Source: Microbacterium sp. Root553 (GTDB lineage Bacteria > Actinomycetota > Actinomycetes > Actinomycetales > Microbacteriaceae). Taken from it: a stretch of 64,000 nucleotides of DNA. Location: assembly GCF_001426995.1 (NCBI RefSeq), contig NZ_LMFY01000002.1:34463-98462 (forward strand), read 5' to 3'. Shown here piece after piece: positions 1 through 7,751 of the stretch. The translations under genes were made by a program, and so were the position numbers. Within the stretch, counting starts at the first letter, position 1, and the number at the start of each line of letters is the position of its first letter. The notes under the pieces were generated by a model, which did not search any database, was not told where the DNA came from, and worked only from the letters and a program-made list of their open reading frames with translations.

Positions 1-1224
1 GAGCCAGTGCGACGTCTTGGGGCGGTCGATCGAGCGCCAGTAGAGCTCGTCGATCGCATCGCCCAGTGCGACCACGGCGTCGGGCACGGCGGCCCAGTCG
101 AACGCGAGAGCGGTGTCGGTCCAGTGCAGCACCCCGCGCTGGTGCAGCCACGCGAACAGCAGCTGGCCTCCGAGACCGTCGTAGTTGCGCACGCGAGAGC
201 CGGTGATGGCGAAGCGGAAGATGCGGTCGAAGATCACCGCGTACTGCACGAGCCCCGCGTGCTCGCGCATCTCCTGCTCGGAGAGCGAGAGATCCTCGCC
301 GGCCTCGGAACGGGCGTCGAGCGTGCGCTCGATCCGCACGGACTCGCGGAACGCAGTCAGATCGCAGCGCAGCTCCTCGAGGGAATACAGGAAGAACGGC
401 ATCCGCTGCTTGATCATGAACGGGTCGAACGGAAGATCGCCCCGCATGTGCGTGCGGTCGTGGATGATGTCCCACATCACGAACGCGCGCTCGGTCAGCG
501 CCTGGTCGTCGAGCATCGCCGCGGCGCGCTCGGGAAGATCGAGCTTGGTGATCTCCGCGGCGGCCCGCGTGACGCGGCGGTAGCGTGCGGCCTCGCGATC
601 CTGGAAGATCGCGCCCCAGCTGAACGACGGGATCTCGCGCATCGCGACGGTCTCGGGGAACAGCACGGCCGAGTTCGTGTCGTAGCCGGGCGTGAAGTCG
701 ACCAGGCGCAGCGAGACGAACAGCTTGTTGCCGTAGTCGCCCGCTTCGAGGGCGGCGATGAACTCGGGCCAGATCGTCTCGACGATGAGCGCCTCGACCA
801 GGCGATCGCTCGATCCGTTCTGCGTGTACATCGGGAAGACCACGAGGTGGCGGATGCCGTCGATGCGATGCTGCTGCGGCTGGAAGGCCATCAGCGAGTC
901 GAGGAAGTCCGGCACGGCGAAGTCCGTCGCCACCCAGCGCTCGAAGTCGGCCACGGAGGCGGCGAGGTACTCGGCGTCATGCGGGAAGGCGGGGGTCAGC
1001 GCGCGGATGCCCGCGGTGATCGCGCCGACCAGGTCGCGGGCAGCGGCGTGGTGCGCGGCATCCGGGATCGAGCCGTCCTTGATCTGCATCTCGCGGAGGG
1101 CGATGGCCGCGTCCTTGAGCTGGGCCCAGGCGGCGCTCTGCTCGGCGACCCGAGCGTCTTCGACGACCTCGGGTTCGCCGACGATGGCCTGTGCAGCGGA
1201 GCTGTTGGCGGAAATGATGGACAT
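1..1224 (-). CDS. DUF6421-type conserved actinobacterial protein (partial, C-terminus off the window)
   Basis: 408 codons are visible and the reading frame is open to base 1, so the C-terminus lies outside the window. The protein is soluble, with no signal peptide or membrane segment, and begins MSIISANSSAAQAIVGE. From memory it resembles the actinobacterial DUF6421 family, which has no assigned function that I know of. The start at 1224 is preceded by a strong GGAGGT ribosome site about 5 bases upstream on the minus strand. It is divergent from an Lrp/AsnC regulator and shares with it a short intergenic region holding a perfect inverted repeat, so it is the likely target of that regulator. 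The family assignment is recall, not a search. Confidence 0.7.
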   Translation of the reverse strand, partial: MSIISANSSAAQAIVGEPEVVEDARVAEQSAAWAQLKDAAIALREMQIKDGSIPDAAHHAAARDLVGAITAGIRALTPAFPHDAEYLAASVADFERWVATDFAVPDFLDSLMAFQPQQHRIDGIRHLVVFPMYTQNGSSDRLVEALIVETIWPEFIAALEAGDYGNKLFVSLRLVDFTPGYDTNSAVLFPETVAMREIPSFSWGAIFQDREAARYRRVTRAAAEITKLDLPERAAAMLDDQALTERAFVMWDIIHDRTHMRGDLPFDPFMIKQRMPFFLYSLEELRCDLTAFRESVRIERTLDARSEAGEDLSLSEQEMREHAGLVQYAVIFDRIFRFAITGSRVRNYDGLGGQLLFAWLHQRGVLHWTDTALAFDWAAVPDAVVALGDAIDELYWRSIDRPKTSHWL

Positions 1225-1255
1225 CGGGACCTCCGATCGGAGAGTTTGACGGAAA

Positions 1256-1276
1256 GATTCCGGTCATTACGGAATC
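1256..1276. promoter_or_regulatory. Palindromic operator between the divergent DUF6421 and Lrp genes
   Basis: A perfect inverted repeat, GATTCCG, 7 bases, CGGAATC. It covers the expected -35 region of the Lrp gene and lies just upstream of the divergent gene's start region. Lrp/AsnC proteins commonly autoregulate and control the divergent neighbour; that this is the site is inference. Confidence 0.6.
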
Positions 1277-1283
1277 CTGACGA

Positions 1284-1289
1284 TAATCT
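1284..1289 (+). promoter_or_regulatory. -10 box of the Lrp gene (leaderless start)
   Basis: TAATCT ends 7 bases before the ATG at 1297, so transcription should begin at or next to the start codon. No ribosome-binding site is seen. Confidence 0.5.
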
Positions 1290-1296
1290 TACATAC

Positions 1297-1761
1297 ATGG
1301 ATGATTCTGTCGACCGCGCGATCCTCGCCGAGATCTCCCGTGACGGCCGGGCGACGCTCGCCCACCTGTCGGATGCCGTCGGACTCTCGGTCTCCGCCGT
1401 GCAGTCACGACTGCGGCGGCTGGAGACCCGCGGTGTGATCAGCGGATATCGCGCCATCCTCGATCCCGAGCTGGTCGGGACCCCGCTGTCGGCCTTCATC
1501 GAGATCACTCCGCTCGACCCGGCGCAGCCCGACAACGCCCCCGAGCTGCTCGAGCACCTCGTCGCGATCGAGGCCTGCCATTCCATCGCGGGTGACGCGA
1601 GCTACATGCTGTTCGTGCGGGTCGCCTCACCGCGGGCACTGGAGGAACTGGTCCGGGACATCCGGCTCGCGGCGAACGTCAGCACCCGCACCACGGTCGT
1701 GCTGCAGACGTACTACGAGCATCGGCCGATCATCGCGGTCGCCCCTGACGTCTCCGCGTAG
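1297..1761 (+). CDS. Lrp/AsnC family transcriptional regulator
   Basis: 154 residues, the normal length for the family. An N-terminal winged helix-turn-helix spans about residues 3-55 (DRAILAEISRDGRATLAHLS, then a recognition helix with SVSAVQSRLRRLE). A C-terminal RAM/ligand-binding domain spans about 65-150. The start was chosen at 1297 because a -10 box lies 7 bases upstream and the HTH begins at once. The longer open frame upstream is antisense to DUF6421 and is spurious. It probably senses an amino acid or related metabolite and controls the divergent gene; the ligand cannot be read from sequence. Confidence 0.93.
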   Translation: MDDSVDRAILAEISRDGRATLAHLSDAVGLSVSAVQSRLRRLETRGVISGYRAILDPELVGTPLSAFIEITPLDPAQPDNAPELLEHLVAIEACHSIAGDASYMLFVRVASPRALEELVRDIRLAANVSTRTTVVLQTYYEHRPIIAVAPDVSA

Positions 1762-1792
1762 CCGACGGGCGTCCTGGGCGACGATCGTCATC

Positions 1793-1832
1793 TTGCCATG
1801 CTGTCACATAGTGTCTAAAGTCACTATGTGAC
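1793..1832 (+). promoter_or_regulatory. Promoter with overlapping 11-bp inverted-repeat operator
   Basis: TTGCCA at 1793-1798, a 17-base spacer, and TAAAGT at 1816-1821, then 6 bases to the GTG start at 1828. The perfect inverted repeat GTCACATAGTG (1803-1813) and CACTATGTGAC (1822-1832) flanks the -10 box and includes the start codon. A bound repressor would block both polymerase and the leaderless start. The TetR-family gene just downstream is the nearest candidate regulator. Confidence 0.6.
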
Positions 1833-2517
1833 TAATTCCGATCGATCGACGACTCCCACGACCGCTCGCCCCGGTGTGCGTGCAGCGACGGGAGCGATGA
1901 GGCGCCTGGCCCGCGACATCGTCGCCATCATCCAAGAGCACCGACGCGCCTTCCTTGTCCTGAATCTCGCGTACGTCGGCATGTTCGGCATCGGGATCCT
2001 CGCCACCGCGCTGGTCCCCGAGCTGCGACCGGGTGGCCTGGGTGCGCTGCAGGCGGAGCCCGGCACGGGCGGACTCGGAACGGTGATCGGCGACGCGTAC
2101 CGCAGTGGCAGCATCGCGATCGCTGCCGTGGTGACCTTCGCCGTCAACCTCGTGTCCGCATCGCTGCTGCAGACAACGGTTCCGTCCCTCGTGATCCCGT
2201 TCCTGGGAGTCGCGGCGACGCTGGCTCGGGGTCTCTCCTGGGGCGTGCTCTTCACTCCCTTCGGCGCCGAGGATCCGACGTTCCTGGTCCACTGGGTGAC
2301 CCTCGCGATCGAGGGCGCGGCCTACGTCGTCGTCGGTTTCGCCGCGTGGGTGCATGGACGCAGGTTTCTGCAGCCGCAGCGCCACGGCTTCGAGACGCGA
2401 AGGGCCGGATATGTGGGCGGCCTCGTGGCGACGCTGAAGCTCTACGTGCTCGTGATCGTGCTGCTCATCCTCGGCGCGCTGTACGAGGCCGTCACCGTGA
2501 TCCACCTCATCGCGTGA
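1828..2517 (+). CDS. Polytopic membrane protein, SpoIIM-like
   Basis: 229 residues with about five hydrophobic segments (near residues 39-57, 88-112, 118-140, 146-165 and 195-220) after a basic N-terminus. The arrangement resembles the stage II sporulation protein M / DUF95 integral membrane family, but I see no diagnostic catalytic motif and the organism type does not sporulate. The start is GTG at 1828, where a promoter places the transcription start. It sits 26 bases before a TetR-family gene, which may regulate it. Function unknown. Confidence 0.75.
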   Translation: MTNSDRSTTPTTARPGVRAATGAMRRLARDIVAIIQEHRRAFLVLNLAYVGMFGIGILATALVPELRPGGLGALQAEPGTGGLGTVIGDAYRSGSIAIAAVVTFAVNLVSASLLQTTVPSLVIPFLGVAATLARGLSWGVLFTPFGAEDPTFLVHWVTLAIEGAAYVVVGFAAWVHGRRFLQPQRHGFETRRAGYVGGLVATLKLYVLVIVLLILGALYEAVTVIHLIA

Positions 2518-2531
2518 ATCGCGATGCCTGG

Positions 2532-2537
2532 TACCGT
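2532..2537 (+). promoter_or_regulatory. -10 box of the TetR gene
   Basis: TACCGT ends exactly 6 bases before the GTG at 2544, the same spacing as at many other starts in this window. No clear -35 box is visible. Confidence 0.4.
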
Positions 2538-2543
2538 CGCGGA

Positions 2544-3170
2544 GTGACAGAGATGCTGATGCCGATCGATCTGCGTCGCAACCCCGACGCCAGACTGCAG
2601 GTGTCGCGCATCGCCGCCGAGCTGTTCTGGCGTGACGGCGTCGCAGCGACCCGCGGCGAGGACATCGCCGCTGCCGCGGGGATCGCGACGCGGACGCTGT
2701 GGCGGTACTTCCGCTCGAAGGAGTCATGCGTCGAGCCGATCCTCGCCCAGCTCGGCCGACGTTTCTCCACGGTGCTCCGCGCCTGGCCGCTCGAGATCGG
2801 ACTCGCGGACTACCTGACGGCGGCGAGCGTGCCGGGCCCCGCCGACTTCTCGACGGACGACATCGCGGCGATGCGCATCGTCGTGATGGGATTCGACGAG
2901 CCGGCGCTGCGCAGCGCGTGGCTCATGGTCTGCGATGAGGCCGAGCGCGAGGCGGCAGCCGTCTTCGCCCCTCGGCTCGGGCTGCCGGCCGATGCGGATG
3001 CCGCGCGTCAGGTGGCGGCGTCGATCTCGGGGGCGATCCGCGCGCAGAGCGATGCGATGAGCCGCGACTACGTCACCGCGGGAATCGTGCCGCGCAGCGA
3101 GGACGTACTCGAGCAGCTGGTCACCGCGATCGTGGACGCGAGCAACGGGCGTGTCGGGCCGGCCGTCTGA
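2544..3170 (+). CDS. TetR family transcriptional regulator
   Basis: 208 residues. The N-terminal helix-turn-helix includes AAELFWRDGVAATRGEDIAAAAGIA followed by the typical recognition end TRTLWRYFRSKE (about residues 45-60). The rest is a helical, variable ligand-binding domain. GTG 2544 was chosen because TACCGT lies 6 bases upstream. ATG 2553 with a GGAG 8 bases upstream is a real alternative and would remove only three residues. It follows the SpoIIM-like gene, whose promoter carries a perfect inverted repeat, so local control is plausible. Confidence 0.88.
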   Translation: MTEMLMPIDLRRNPDARLQVSRIAAELFWRDGVAATRGEDIAAAAGIATRTLWRYFRSKESCVEPILAQLGRRFSTVLRAWPLEIGLADYLTAASVPGPADFSTDDIAAMRIVVMGFDEPALRSAWLMVCDEAEREAAAVFAPRLGLPADADAARQVAASISGAIRAQSDAMSRDYVTAGIVPRSEDVLEQLVTAIVDASNGRVGPAV

Positions 3171-3314
3171 GGCCTCGACCGTCACCGCGACATTCGCGAC
3201 GCGCGCGGGTGGCTGCGCGCAGGGGGTGCGCGATGTCGGATGCCTGGGGCATCATGATCGTGCGGCCTCTCCGCCGCACCGACATCTCCGTCGCATCGAC
3301 ATCCGGGAGCATCC

Positions 3315-3605
3315 ATGTCCTTCCAGGCCTACCTCGACAAGGTCGAGACCCAGACCGGTCTCACTCCTCGACAGTTCATCCGGCTCGCCGAGGAGCAGGG
3401 TTTCGACGCCACGACGAAGTCGACGGTCGTCCTCACCTGGCTCAAAGAGGAGTATGGCCTGGGGCACGGTCATGCCCAGGCGATGGTGCACGTGATCCTC
3501 AAGGGTCCGAAGATCAGCGACAAGCATGTCGGCAAGGGCGGGGCGCACGGCGACGCCTCCGACACGCTCTGGCTCGACGGCAAGGACAGCAACCCGAACG
3601 CCTGA
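3315..3605 (+). CDS. DUF4287 domain-containing protein
   Basis: 96 residues, fully covered by one small domain that matches DUF4287 as I know it (MSFQAYLDKVETQTGLTP, then a helix with TWLKEEYGLGHGHAQAMVHV). Proteins of this type are small, soluble and of unknown function. GGGAG about 6 bases upstream supports the ATG. It is 39 bases before a RibD-like reductase gene and probably co-transcribed with it. Confidence 0.85.
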   Translation: MSFQAYLDKVETQTGLTPRQFIRLAEEQGFDATTKSTVVLTWLKEEYGLGHGHAQAMVHVILKGPKISDKHVGKGGAHGDASDTLWLDGKDSNPNA

Positions 3606-3644
3606 CCCCCGTCCGCCGAATCGTCAGAGAAAGCGAGCAGCACC

Positions 3645-4289
3645 ATGGCAGTACGCGTCGACCTCAACGTCTCTCTCGACGGGTTCGCGACGACCACCGA
3701 TCAGACGCCGGAGAACCCGTTCGGCGATGACTGGGGCCGACTCGTGGCGGCCTACACCGCGACGCGCACCTTCCGCGCGCGGGTGTTCGGCGATGACTCG
3801 GGCGCGGGGACGACCGGCGTCGACGAGAAGTACGCGCACGCCTATTTCGCGGGCATCGGCGTGGAGATCATGGGCGCGGGGATGTTCGGGTTGCACCAGC
3901 ATCCCGACGATCCCGAATGGCAGGGGTGGTGGGGCGACGCTCCGCCGTTCGAGGTGCCGGTGTTCGTGCTGACGCACCGGTCACGCGACTCGATCGAGTT
4001 CGCGAACGGCACGGTCTTCCATTTCGTCGAGGCGGCCCCCGCGGAGGTCCTGCAGCGAGCCGTGGAGGCGGCGGGCGACGCCGACGTGCGCATCGGCGGT
4101 GGGGTGGACGTGGTGCGGCAGTTCCTGCAGGCGGGGCTGGTCGACCGGGTGCACCTCGCGGTCAACCCGCTCGTGATCGGCAGCGGGGAGCGCATCTGGG
4201 ACGGACTGCGCGGCATCGAGAACGACTATGCGCTGCACACCGAGGTGGCCGAGAGCGGTGTCGCTCACCTCACCTTCCGCCGCGACTGA
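3645..4289 (+). CDS. Dihydrofolate reductase / RibD C-terminal domain family protein
   Basis: 214 residues. The fold markers of the RibD_C / DHFR-like family are visible: an N-terminal strand with VRVDLNVSLDGF, a central MGAGMFG segment, the nucleotide-binding IGGGVDVVRQFLQAGLVD (about residues 151-168) and a C-terminal VHLAVNPLVIGSGERIW. It is predicted to use NADPH to reduce a small-molecule substrate. The actual substrate is unknown, and such proteins are usually separate from the riboflavin pathway. AGCGAGCAGC upstream is a weak ribosome site. Confidence 0.85.
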   Translation: MAVRVDLNVSLDGFATTTDQTPENPFGDDWGRLVAAYTATRTFRARVFGDDSGAGTTGVDEKYAHAYFAGIGVEIMGAGMFGLHQHPDDPEWQGWWGDAPPFEVPVFVLTHRSRDSIEFANGTVFHFVEAAPAEVLQRAVEAAGDADVRIGGGVDVVRQFLQAGLVDRVHLAVNPLVIGSGERIWDGLRGIENDYALHTEVAESGVAHLTFRRD

Positions 4290-4324
4290 GGGGCGGGCGC
4301 ACCGGCGCACATCGCCGCCCCCAG

Positions 4325-4330
4325 TAGGAT
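4325..4330 (+). promoter_or_regulatory. -10 box of menA (leaderless start)
   Basis: TAGGAT ends 7 bases before the GTG at 4338. Confidence 0.45.
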
Positions 4331-4337
4331 TCCGAGC

Positions 4338-5315
4338 GTGGCAGCATCCTCGAAGCGCAAGAACACCTCCGCCCGCGTGAGCGGCAATCCCGCGAAGCGG
4401 GCGAGTGGCGACCCGGCCCGGCGACCCGTCATCGAGGCGGGCCCGGTCACGATCGGCGACTGGGTCGGCGCCGCGCGTCTGCGCACCCTGCCGCTCGCCG
4501 TGGCCCCCGTCGTGATCGGCACCGGCGCCGCGCGCAGCACGGGACCGGAGTTCCACTGGGTGATCGCTCTGGCGTGCCTGGCGGTCGCCGTGCTGCTGCA
4601 GATCGGCGTGAACTTCGCGAACGACTACAGCGACGGCATCCGCGGCACCGACGCCGTGCGTGTGGGCCCGGCGCGTCTCACCGCATCGGGGCGCGTGACG
4701 CCGCGCACCGTGCTCGTGATCGCACTCGTGTTCTTCGCCCTCGCCGCCGCCGTGGGCATCGCGATCGTCGTGCGCACCGAGCAGTGGTGGATGCTGGCGA
4801 TCGGCGCGGCCTGCATCATCGCCGCCTGGTTCTACACGGGAGGCAAGCGCCCGTACGGGTACAACGCTCTCGGCGAGGTCTTCGTCTTCATCTTCTTCGG
4901 GCTCGTCGCGACCCTCGGCACCACCTGGGTGCAGGTGTTCGCGCTGCCGCAGCAGGCCTGGCTCGGCGCCGTCGCCGCCGGTCTGTTCGCCTGCGCCGTG
5001 CTGCTCGCCAACAACCTGCGCGATATCGACCAGGACCGCCTGGTCGGCAAGAGAACCCTCACCGTGCTGATCGGCGCGCCGGCCACCCGGGTGCTGTTCA
5101 CGCTGTTCGTGCTGGTGCCGTTCGGCATCCTCGTCGTCATCGCGCTGCTGTATCCGATCGCGTGGATCGGACTGCTCGCCCTGCTCGCGGGGCTGCCGGC
5201 GATCCTGATCGTCTGGACGTACCGTCAGCCGAAGGAACTGGTCATCGCCCTCGCCCTGACGTCGCTGACCGCCCTTCTGTACGCGGGCGCCCTGTTCTGG
5301 GCGCTCGCCGGCTGA
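4338..5315 (+). CDS. menA: 1,4-dihydroxy-2-naphthoate polyprenyltransferase
   Basis: 325 residues. UbiA-superfamily membrane prenyltransferase that joins the polyprenyl chain to 1,4-dihydroxy-2-naphthoate, giving demethylmenaquinone. Both metal-diphosphate motifs are visible: NDYSDG near residues 95-100 and NNLRDIDQDR near 225-234, on the cytosolic faces of about nine membrane segments. A basic, disordered N-terminal extension of about 35 residues precedes the core. It is convergent with a DUF4229 membrane gene. Other menaquinone genes lie at 31-36 kb. Confidence 0.95.
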   Translation: MAASSKRKNTSARVSGNPAKRASGDPARRPVIEAGPVTIGDWVGAARLRTLPLAVAPVVIGTGAARSTGPEFHWVIALACLAVAVLLQIGVNFANDYSDGIRGTDAVRVGPARLTASGRVTPRTVLVIALVFFALAAAVGIAIVVRTEQWWMLAIGAACIIAAWFYTGGKRPYGYNALGEVFVFIFFGLVATLGTTWVQVFALPQQAWLGAVAAGLFACAVLLANNLRDIDQDRLVGKRTLTVLIGAPATRVLFTLFVLVPFGILVVIALLYPIAWIGLLALLAGLPAILIVWTYRQPKELVIALALTSLTALLYAGALFWALAG

Positions 5316-5396
5316 CTCGGCCGCATCCCCACAGCGGGGGAGTGCGCGCGGTGGCGTGCGCGGAGGAAGAGTGCGCGCGCCCGGGGGACAGGCGGG

Positions 5397-5690
5397 TCAG
5401 TCCTCGCGGCGGGTGATGCCGCCGTCGATCGCGGCGTCCTCGGCATCCGCATCGGCCTGTTCGGCGGAGCCACGGCTGTCGCGTCGTGCGACGATGCGCG
5501 CCGATGCGTCGGTGAGAGGTGCGCGCAGGAAGAGCATCGAGATGCTCACCCCGATCAGGGCGGCGAAGATCGCGGCGAGCCACCAGTACTCCCGGAAGAT
5601 CGGGAAGAAGAACCACATGATCGCGAGCGGCACGAGGAATGCCAGCAGTCGGAGCACGGTGTAGACGAGGAAGGGTGCGCGGTTCTTCAC
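5397..5690 (-). CDS. DUF4229 domain-containing small membrane protein
   Basis: 97 residues: a GTG start, two membrane helices (about residues 8-30 and 36-56), then a charged, acidic C-terminal tail. It matches the DUF4229 family as I recall it. TAGACT 6 bases before the start on the minus strand supports GTG 5690. It is convergent with menA and divergent from nothing. Function unknown. Confidence 0.85.
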   Translation of the reverse strand: MKNRAPFLVYTVLRLLAFLVPLAIMWFFFPIFREYWWLAAIFAALIGVSISMLFLRAPLTDASARIVARRDSRGSAEQADADAEDAAIDGGITRRED

Positions 5691-5696
5691 CCGGCC

Positions 5697-5702
5697 AGTC
5701 TA
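5697..5702 (-). promoter_or_regulatory. -10 box of the DUF4229 gene
   Basis: On the minus strand TAGACT ends 6 bases before the GTG at 5690. Confidence 0.45.
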
Positions 5703-5727
5703 CGTTCGCGACCTGAGGCGTCGCCTG

Positions 5728-6621
5728 TCAGCTCCCGATCCCCAGATCTCGCAGGGGGATGCCGCGGATCACGCGCCTCCACGGGTGCTCGCCGAGCGAC
5801 CACAGAAGCGCCGCGTCGACATCGAGAGCGAGGTCCTCGCATCCGACGGGGAGCGGCGTCGTGTCCCGCACCAGCCCCTCGCGCGGTCCGGACCACAGTG
5901 TGCCGGGGTGCATCAGGTCGGACTGCGACACGAGATGCCGGTCTCCCCAGCGCACGGCGCCCTGCATGTGGCGGATGCCGGGCGAGAACCGGGCCTGCTC
6001 GTGGAACGAGTCCTCGTCGGTCGCCGGCACGGTGAACTCGGCGATCCTGCCGGTGTCGTCCCTGCTGTATTCGCCGATCAGCACCCGGCGCAGCGGCGTG
6101 CCGTCGTCGTCGAACACGCGCCCGAGGTACGAGCAGCGCAGCTCGATCGGGTGCACGCGGGTGCGCACGGCGACGAGCGCCGTGCCGCGGAGCCCGTAGC
6201 GGGACGCGCCCGCGAGGCGGCGTGCGTCGGCACCGCGCACCCGGCGGATGCGCGCGAGATCGAACTCCCAGATCCCGCGTCCGGTGGCGGCGACGAACAG
6301 CCGGTCGTCGAACCATGCGAGCCCGCCGGCATGGATGGCTGCGGGCTGCAGCACGCCGTCCTCCTCGACGGCCAGCAGCACGTCGAGGTGCCGTGAGCGG
6401 TCGAGGTCGATGAACGCGACGCGGGAGGCGAGGTGATGGCCGTCGAGCTGCTGACGGAACCAGCTCACCGCGAGCCTGCGTCGGCCGTGCCAGATCCCGA
6501 GGTCGATGCCCTGCGGATACCAGCGTCGGGTCCACGACCGGGCGCTCAACCAGTGCAGCTCGACCGCGCCGCGGCGCTTCTGCCGCACCGGACGCCAGGT
6601 CGTTCCGAAGGGCCAGAGCAT
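5728..6621 (-). CDS. Hypothetical soluble protein, possibly beta-propeller-like
   Basis: 297 residues, no signal peptide or membrane helix. It is rich in beta-prone segments with repeated short blocks such as HAGGLAWFDDRLFVAATGRGIWEF and QGAVRWGDRHLVSQSDL, which suggests a beta-propeller or similar all-beta fold. I do not recognise a family. ATG 6621 (MLWPFG) was chosen because CACGAT lies 6 bases upstream; starts at 6639 and 6675 are also open. The gene ends 26 bases before the DUF4229 start and may be upstream of it in one transcript. Function unknown. Confidence 0.65.
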   Translation of the reverse strand: MLWPFGTTWRPVRQKRRGAVELHWLSARSWTRRWYPQGIDLGIWHGRRRLAVSWFRQQLDGHHLASRVAFIDLDRSRHLDVLLAVEEDGVLQPAAIHAGGLAWFDDRLFVAATGRGIWEFDLARIRRVRGADARRLAGASRYGLRGTALVAVRTRVHPIELRCSYLGRVFDDDGTPLRRVLIGEYSRDDTGRIAEFTVPATDEDSFHEQARFSPGIRHMQGAVRWGDRHLVSQSDLMHPGTLWSGPREGLVRDTTPLPVGCEDLALDVDAALLWSLGEHPWRRVIRGIPLRDLGIGS

Positions 6622-6698
6622 GCTCCCATCGTCGTGCATCACCGGGCGAGGGGGCGAATCCGACACCCGACGCACCTGGCGGCGTCTGACGTCACCGC

Positions 6699-6711
6699 GC
6701 GTTCACCCCCG
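6699..6711 (+). repeat. 13-base motif shared by two sites in the nonulosonate operon (copy 1)
   Basis: GCGTTCACCCCCG occurs here, 59 bases before the first gene of the operon, and again at 10427-10439, before neuB. It may be a promoter or regulator element; no known consensus is claimed. Confidence 0.35.
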
Positions 6712-6770
6712 CGTCCCCGACCGGCGACGAACGCCTGAGAGCATGCCGGGATCGCCGACCCGGGAGTCCC

Positions 6771-7751
6771 GTGCGCACACCGCTCGTCACCGTCATCCTG
6801 CCCGCCAAAGATGCCGGTGCCTTCATCGGCACGACTCTCGACACCCTGACCCGTCAGTTCGACGACCCGGGGGCGCTCAAGCTCGTCGCCATCGACGACG
6901 GCTCTCGTGACGACACCGGCATCCTGATGCGGCACTATGCGGAACGGTTCCCGCACGCGACGGTGCTCGTGAACGCGCGACCCCGGGGTCTCGCGAGCGC
7001 TCGCAATCAGGGACTCGAGCACGTCGAGGGCGACGCCTTCTGCTTCCTCGACGGGGACGACTGGATGCAGCCGCAGCGACTGTCGGTGCTGACCCGCCGT
7101 CTGCACGAACTGGACTGCGACGTCCTGCGCACCGATCACGTCACCGTCAGGGACGGCGTGCGCACGCTGGCGACGGCGCCCTACCCGTGGCGGGAGAGGG
7201 TGGTCTCACCGCGGGACGCGATCCTGCCCGATGACCAGCCGACCATGGTGGACTATCCGTTCGCGTGGGCGGGCATCCTGCATCGGCGGGTGCTCGACGA
7301 CGGTCTCGCCGGCTTCACCCCGGGACTCTTCACCGCCGAGGACCGTCCGTGGATCTGGCGCCTGCACCTGCAGGCCCGCTCGTTCGCCGTGGTCGATGCC
7401 CCCGCCCTGCTCTATCGTCGCGGGGTGTCGACGTCGCTCACCCAGGTGCGCGATCGTCGCCAGCTCGACTTCGTGCGAGCGATGGCGGAGGTGCTCCAGC
7501 TCGTGGAGGCCGATCGCGAGGCCGAGCGCTTGCTGCCCAAGGCCGTGTGGAGCGTGCTGGCGCTGAGCTCGCGACACCTCGTGCGGTCCCGGCGGATGAC
7601 CCCGGGACTGCGTGCCGAGATGCGCACCGCGGTCAGGGGGCTGCTCGCGAAGCTGCCGGACACCGAGGCCGCGGCCGTGCTCTCACGCCTCGACGGACCG
7701 CGACGGCGGGTGCTCGCACCCCACCTGCGGGCAGTCGGGAGGGCGGCATGA
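6771..7751 (+). CDS. GT2 family glycosyltransferase
   Basis: 326 residues. GT-A fold: TVILPAKDAG at the N-terminus, nucleotide-sugar DDGS at residues 42-45, SARNQGLE near 83, and the metal-binding FLDGDDW near 93-99. The C-terminal 120 residues are helical and specific to this protein. It lacks membrane segments, so it acts on the inner face of the membrane. It is the first gene of a five-gene nonulosonic-acid polymer operon and overlaps the next gene by ATGA. The start is GTG with GGGAG 4 bases upstream. The sugar transferred is unknown. Confidence 0.92.
   Translation: MRTPLVTVILPAKDAGAFIGTTLDTLTRQFDDPGALKLVAIDDGSRDDTGILMRHYAERFPHATVLVNARPRGLASARNQGLEHVEGDAFCFLDGDDWMQPQRLSVLTRRLHELDCDVLRTDHVTVRDGVRTLATAPYPWRERVVSPRDAILPDDQPTMVDYPFAWAGILHRRVLDDGLAGFTPGLFTAEDRPWIWRLHLQARSFAVVDAPALLYRRGVSTSLTQVRDRRQLDFVRAMAEVLQLVEADREAERLLPKAVWSVLALSSRHLVRSRRMTPGLRAEMRTAVRGLLAKLPDTEAAAVLSRLDGPRRRVLAPHLRAVGRAA

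Noticed and set aside
7-1761. 584-residue plus-strand open frame
   Set aside because: Its first 1.2 kb is antisense to the DUF6421 gene and only the last 154 codons (the Lrp regulator) are real. Low-stop GC frames are common here.
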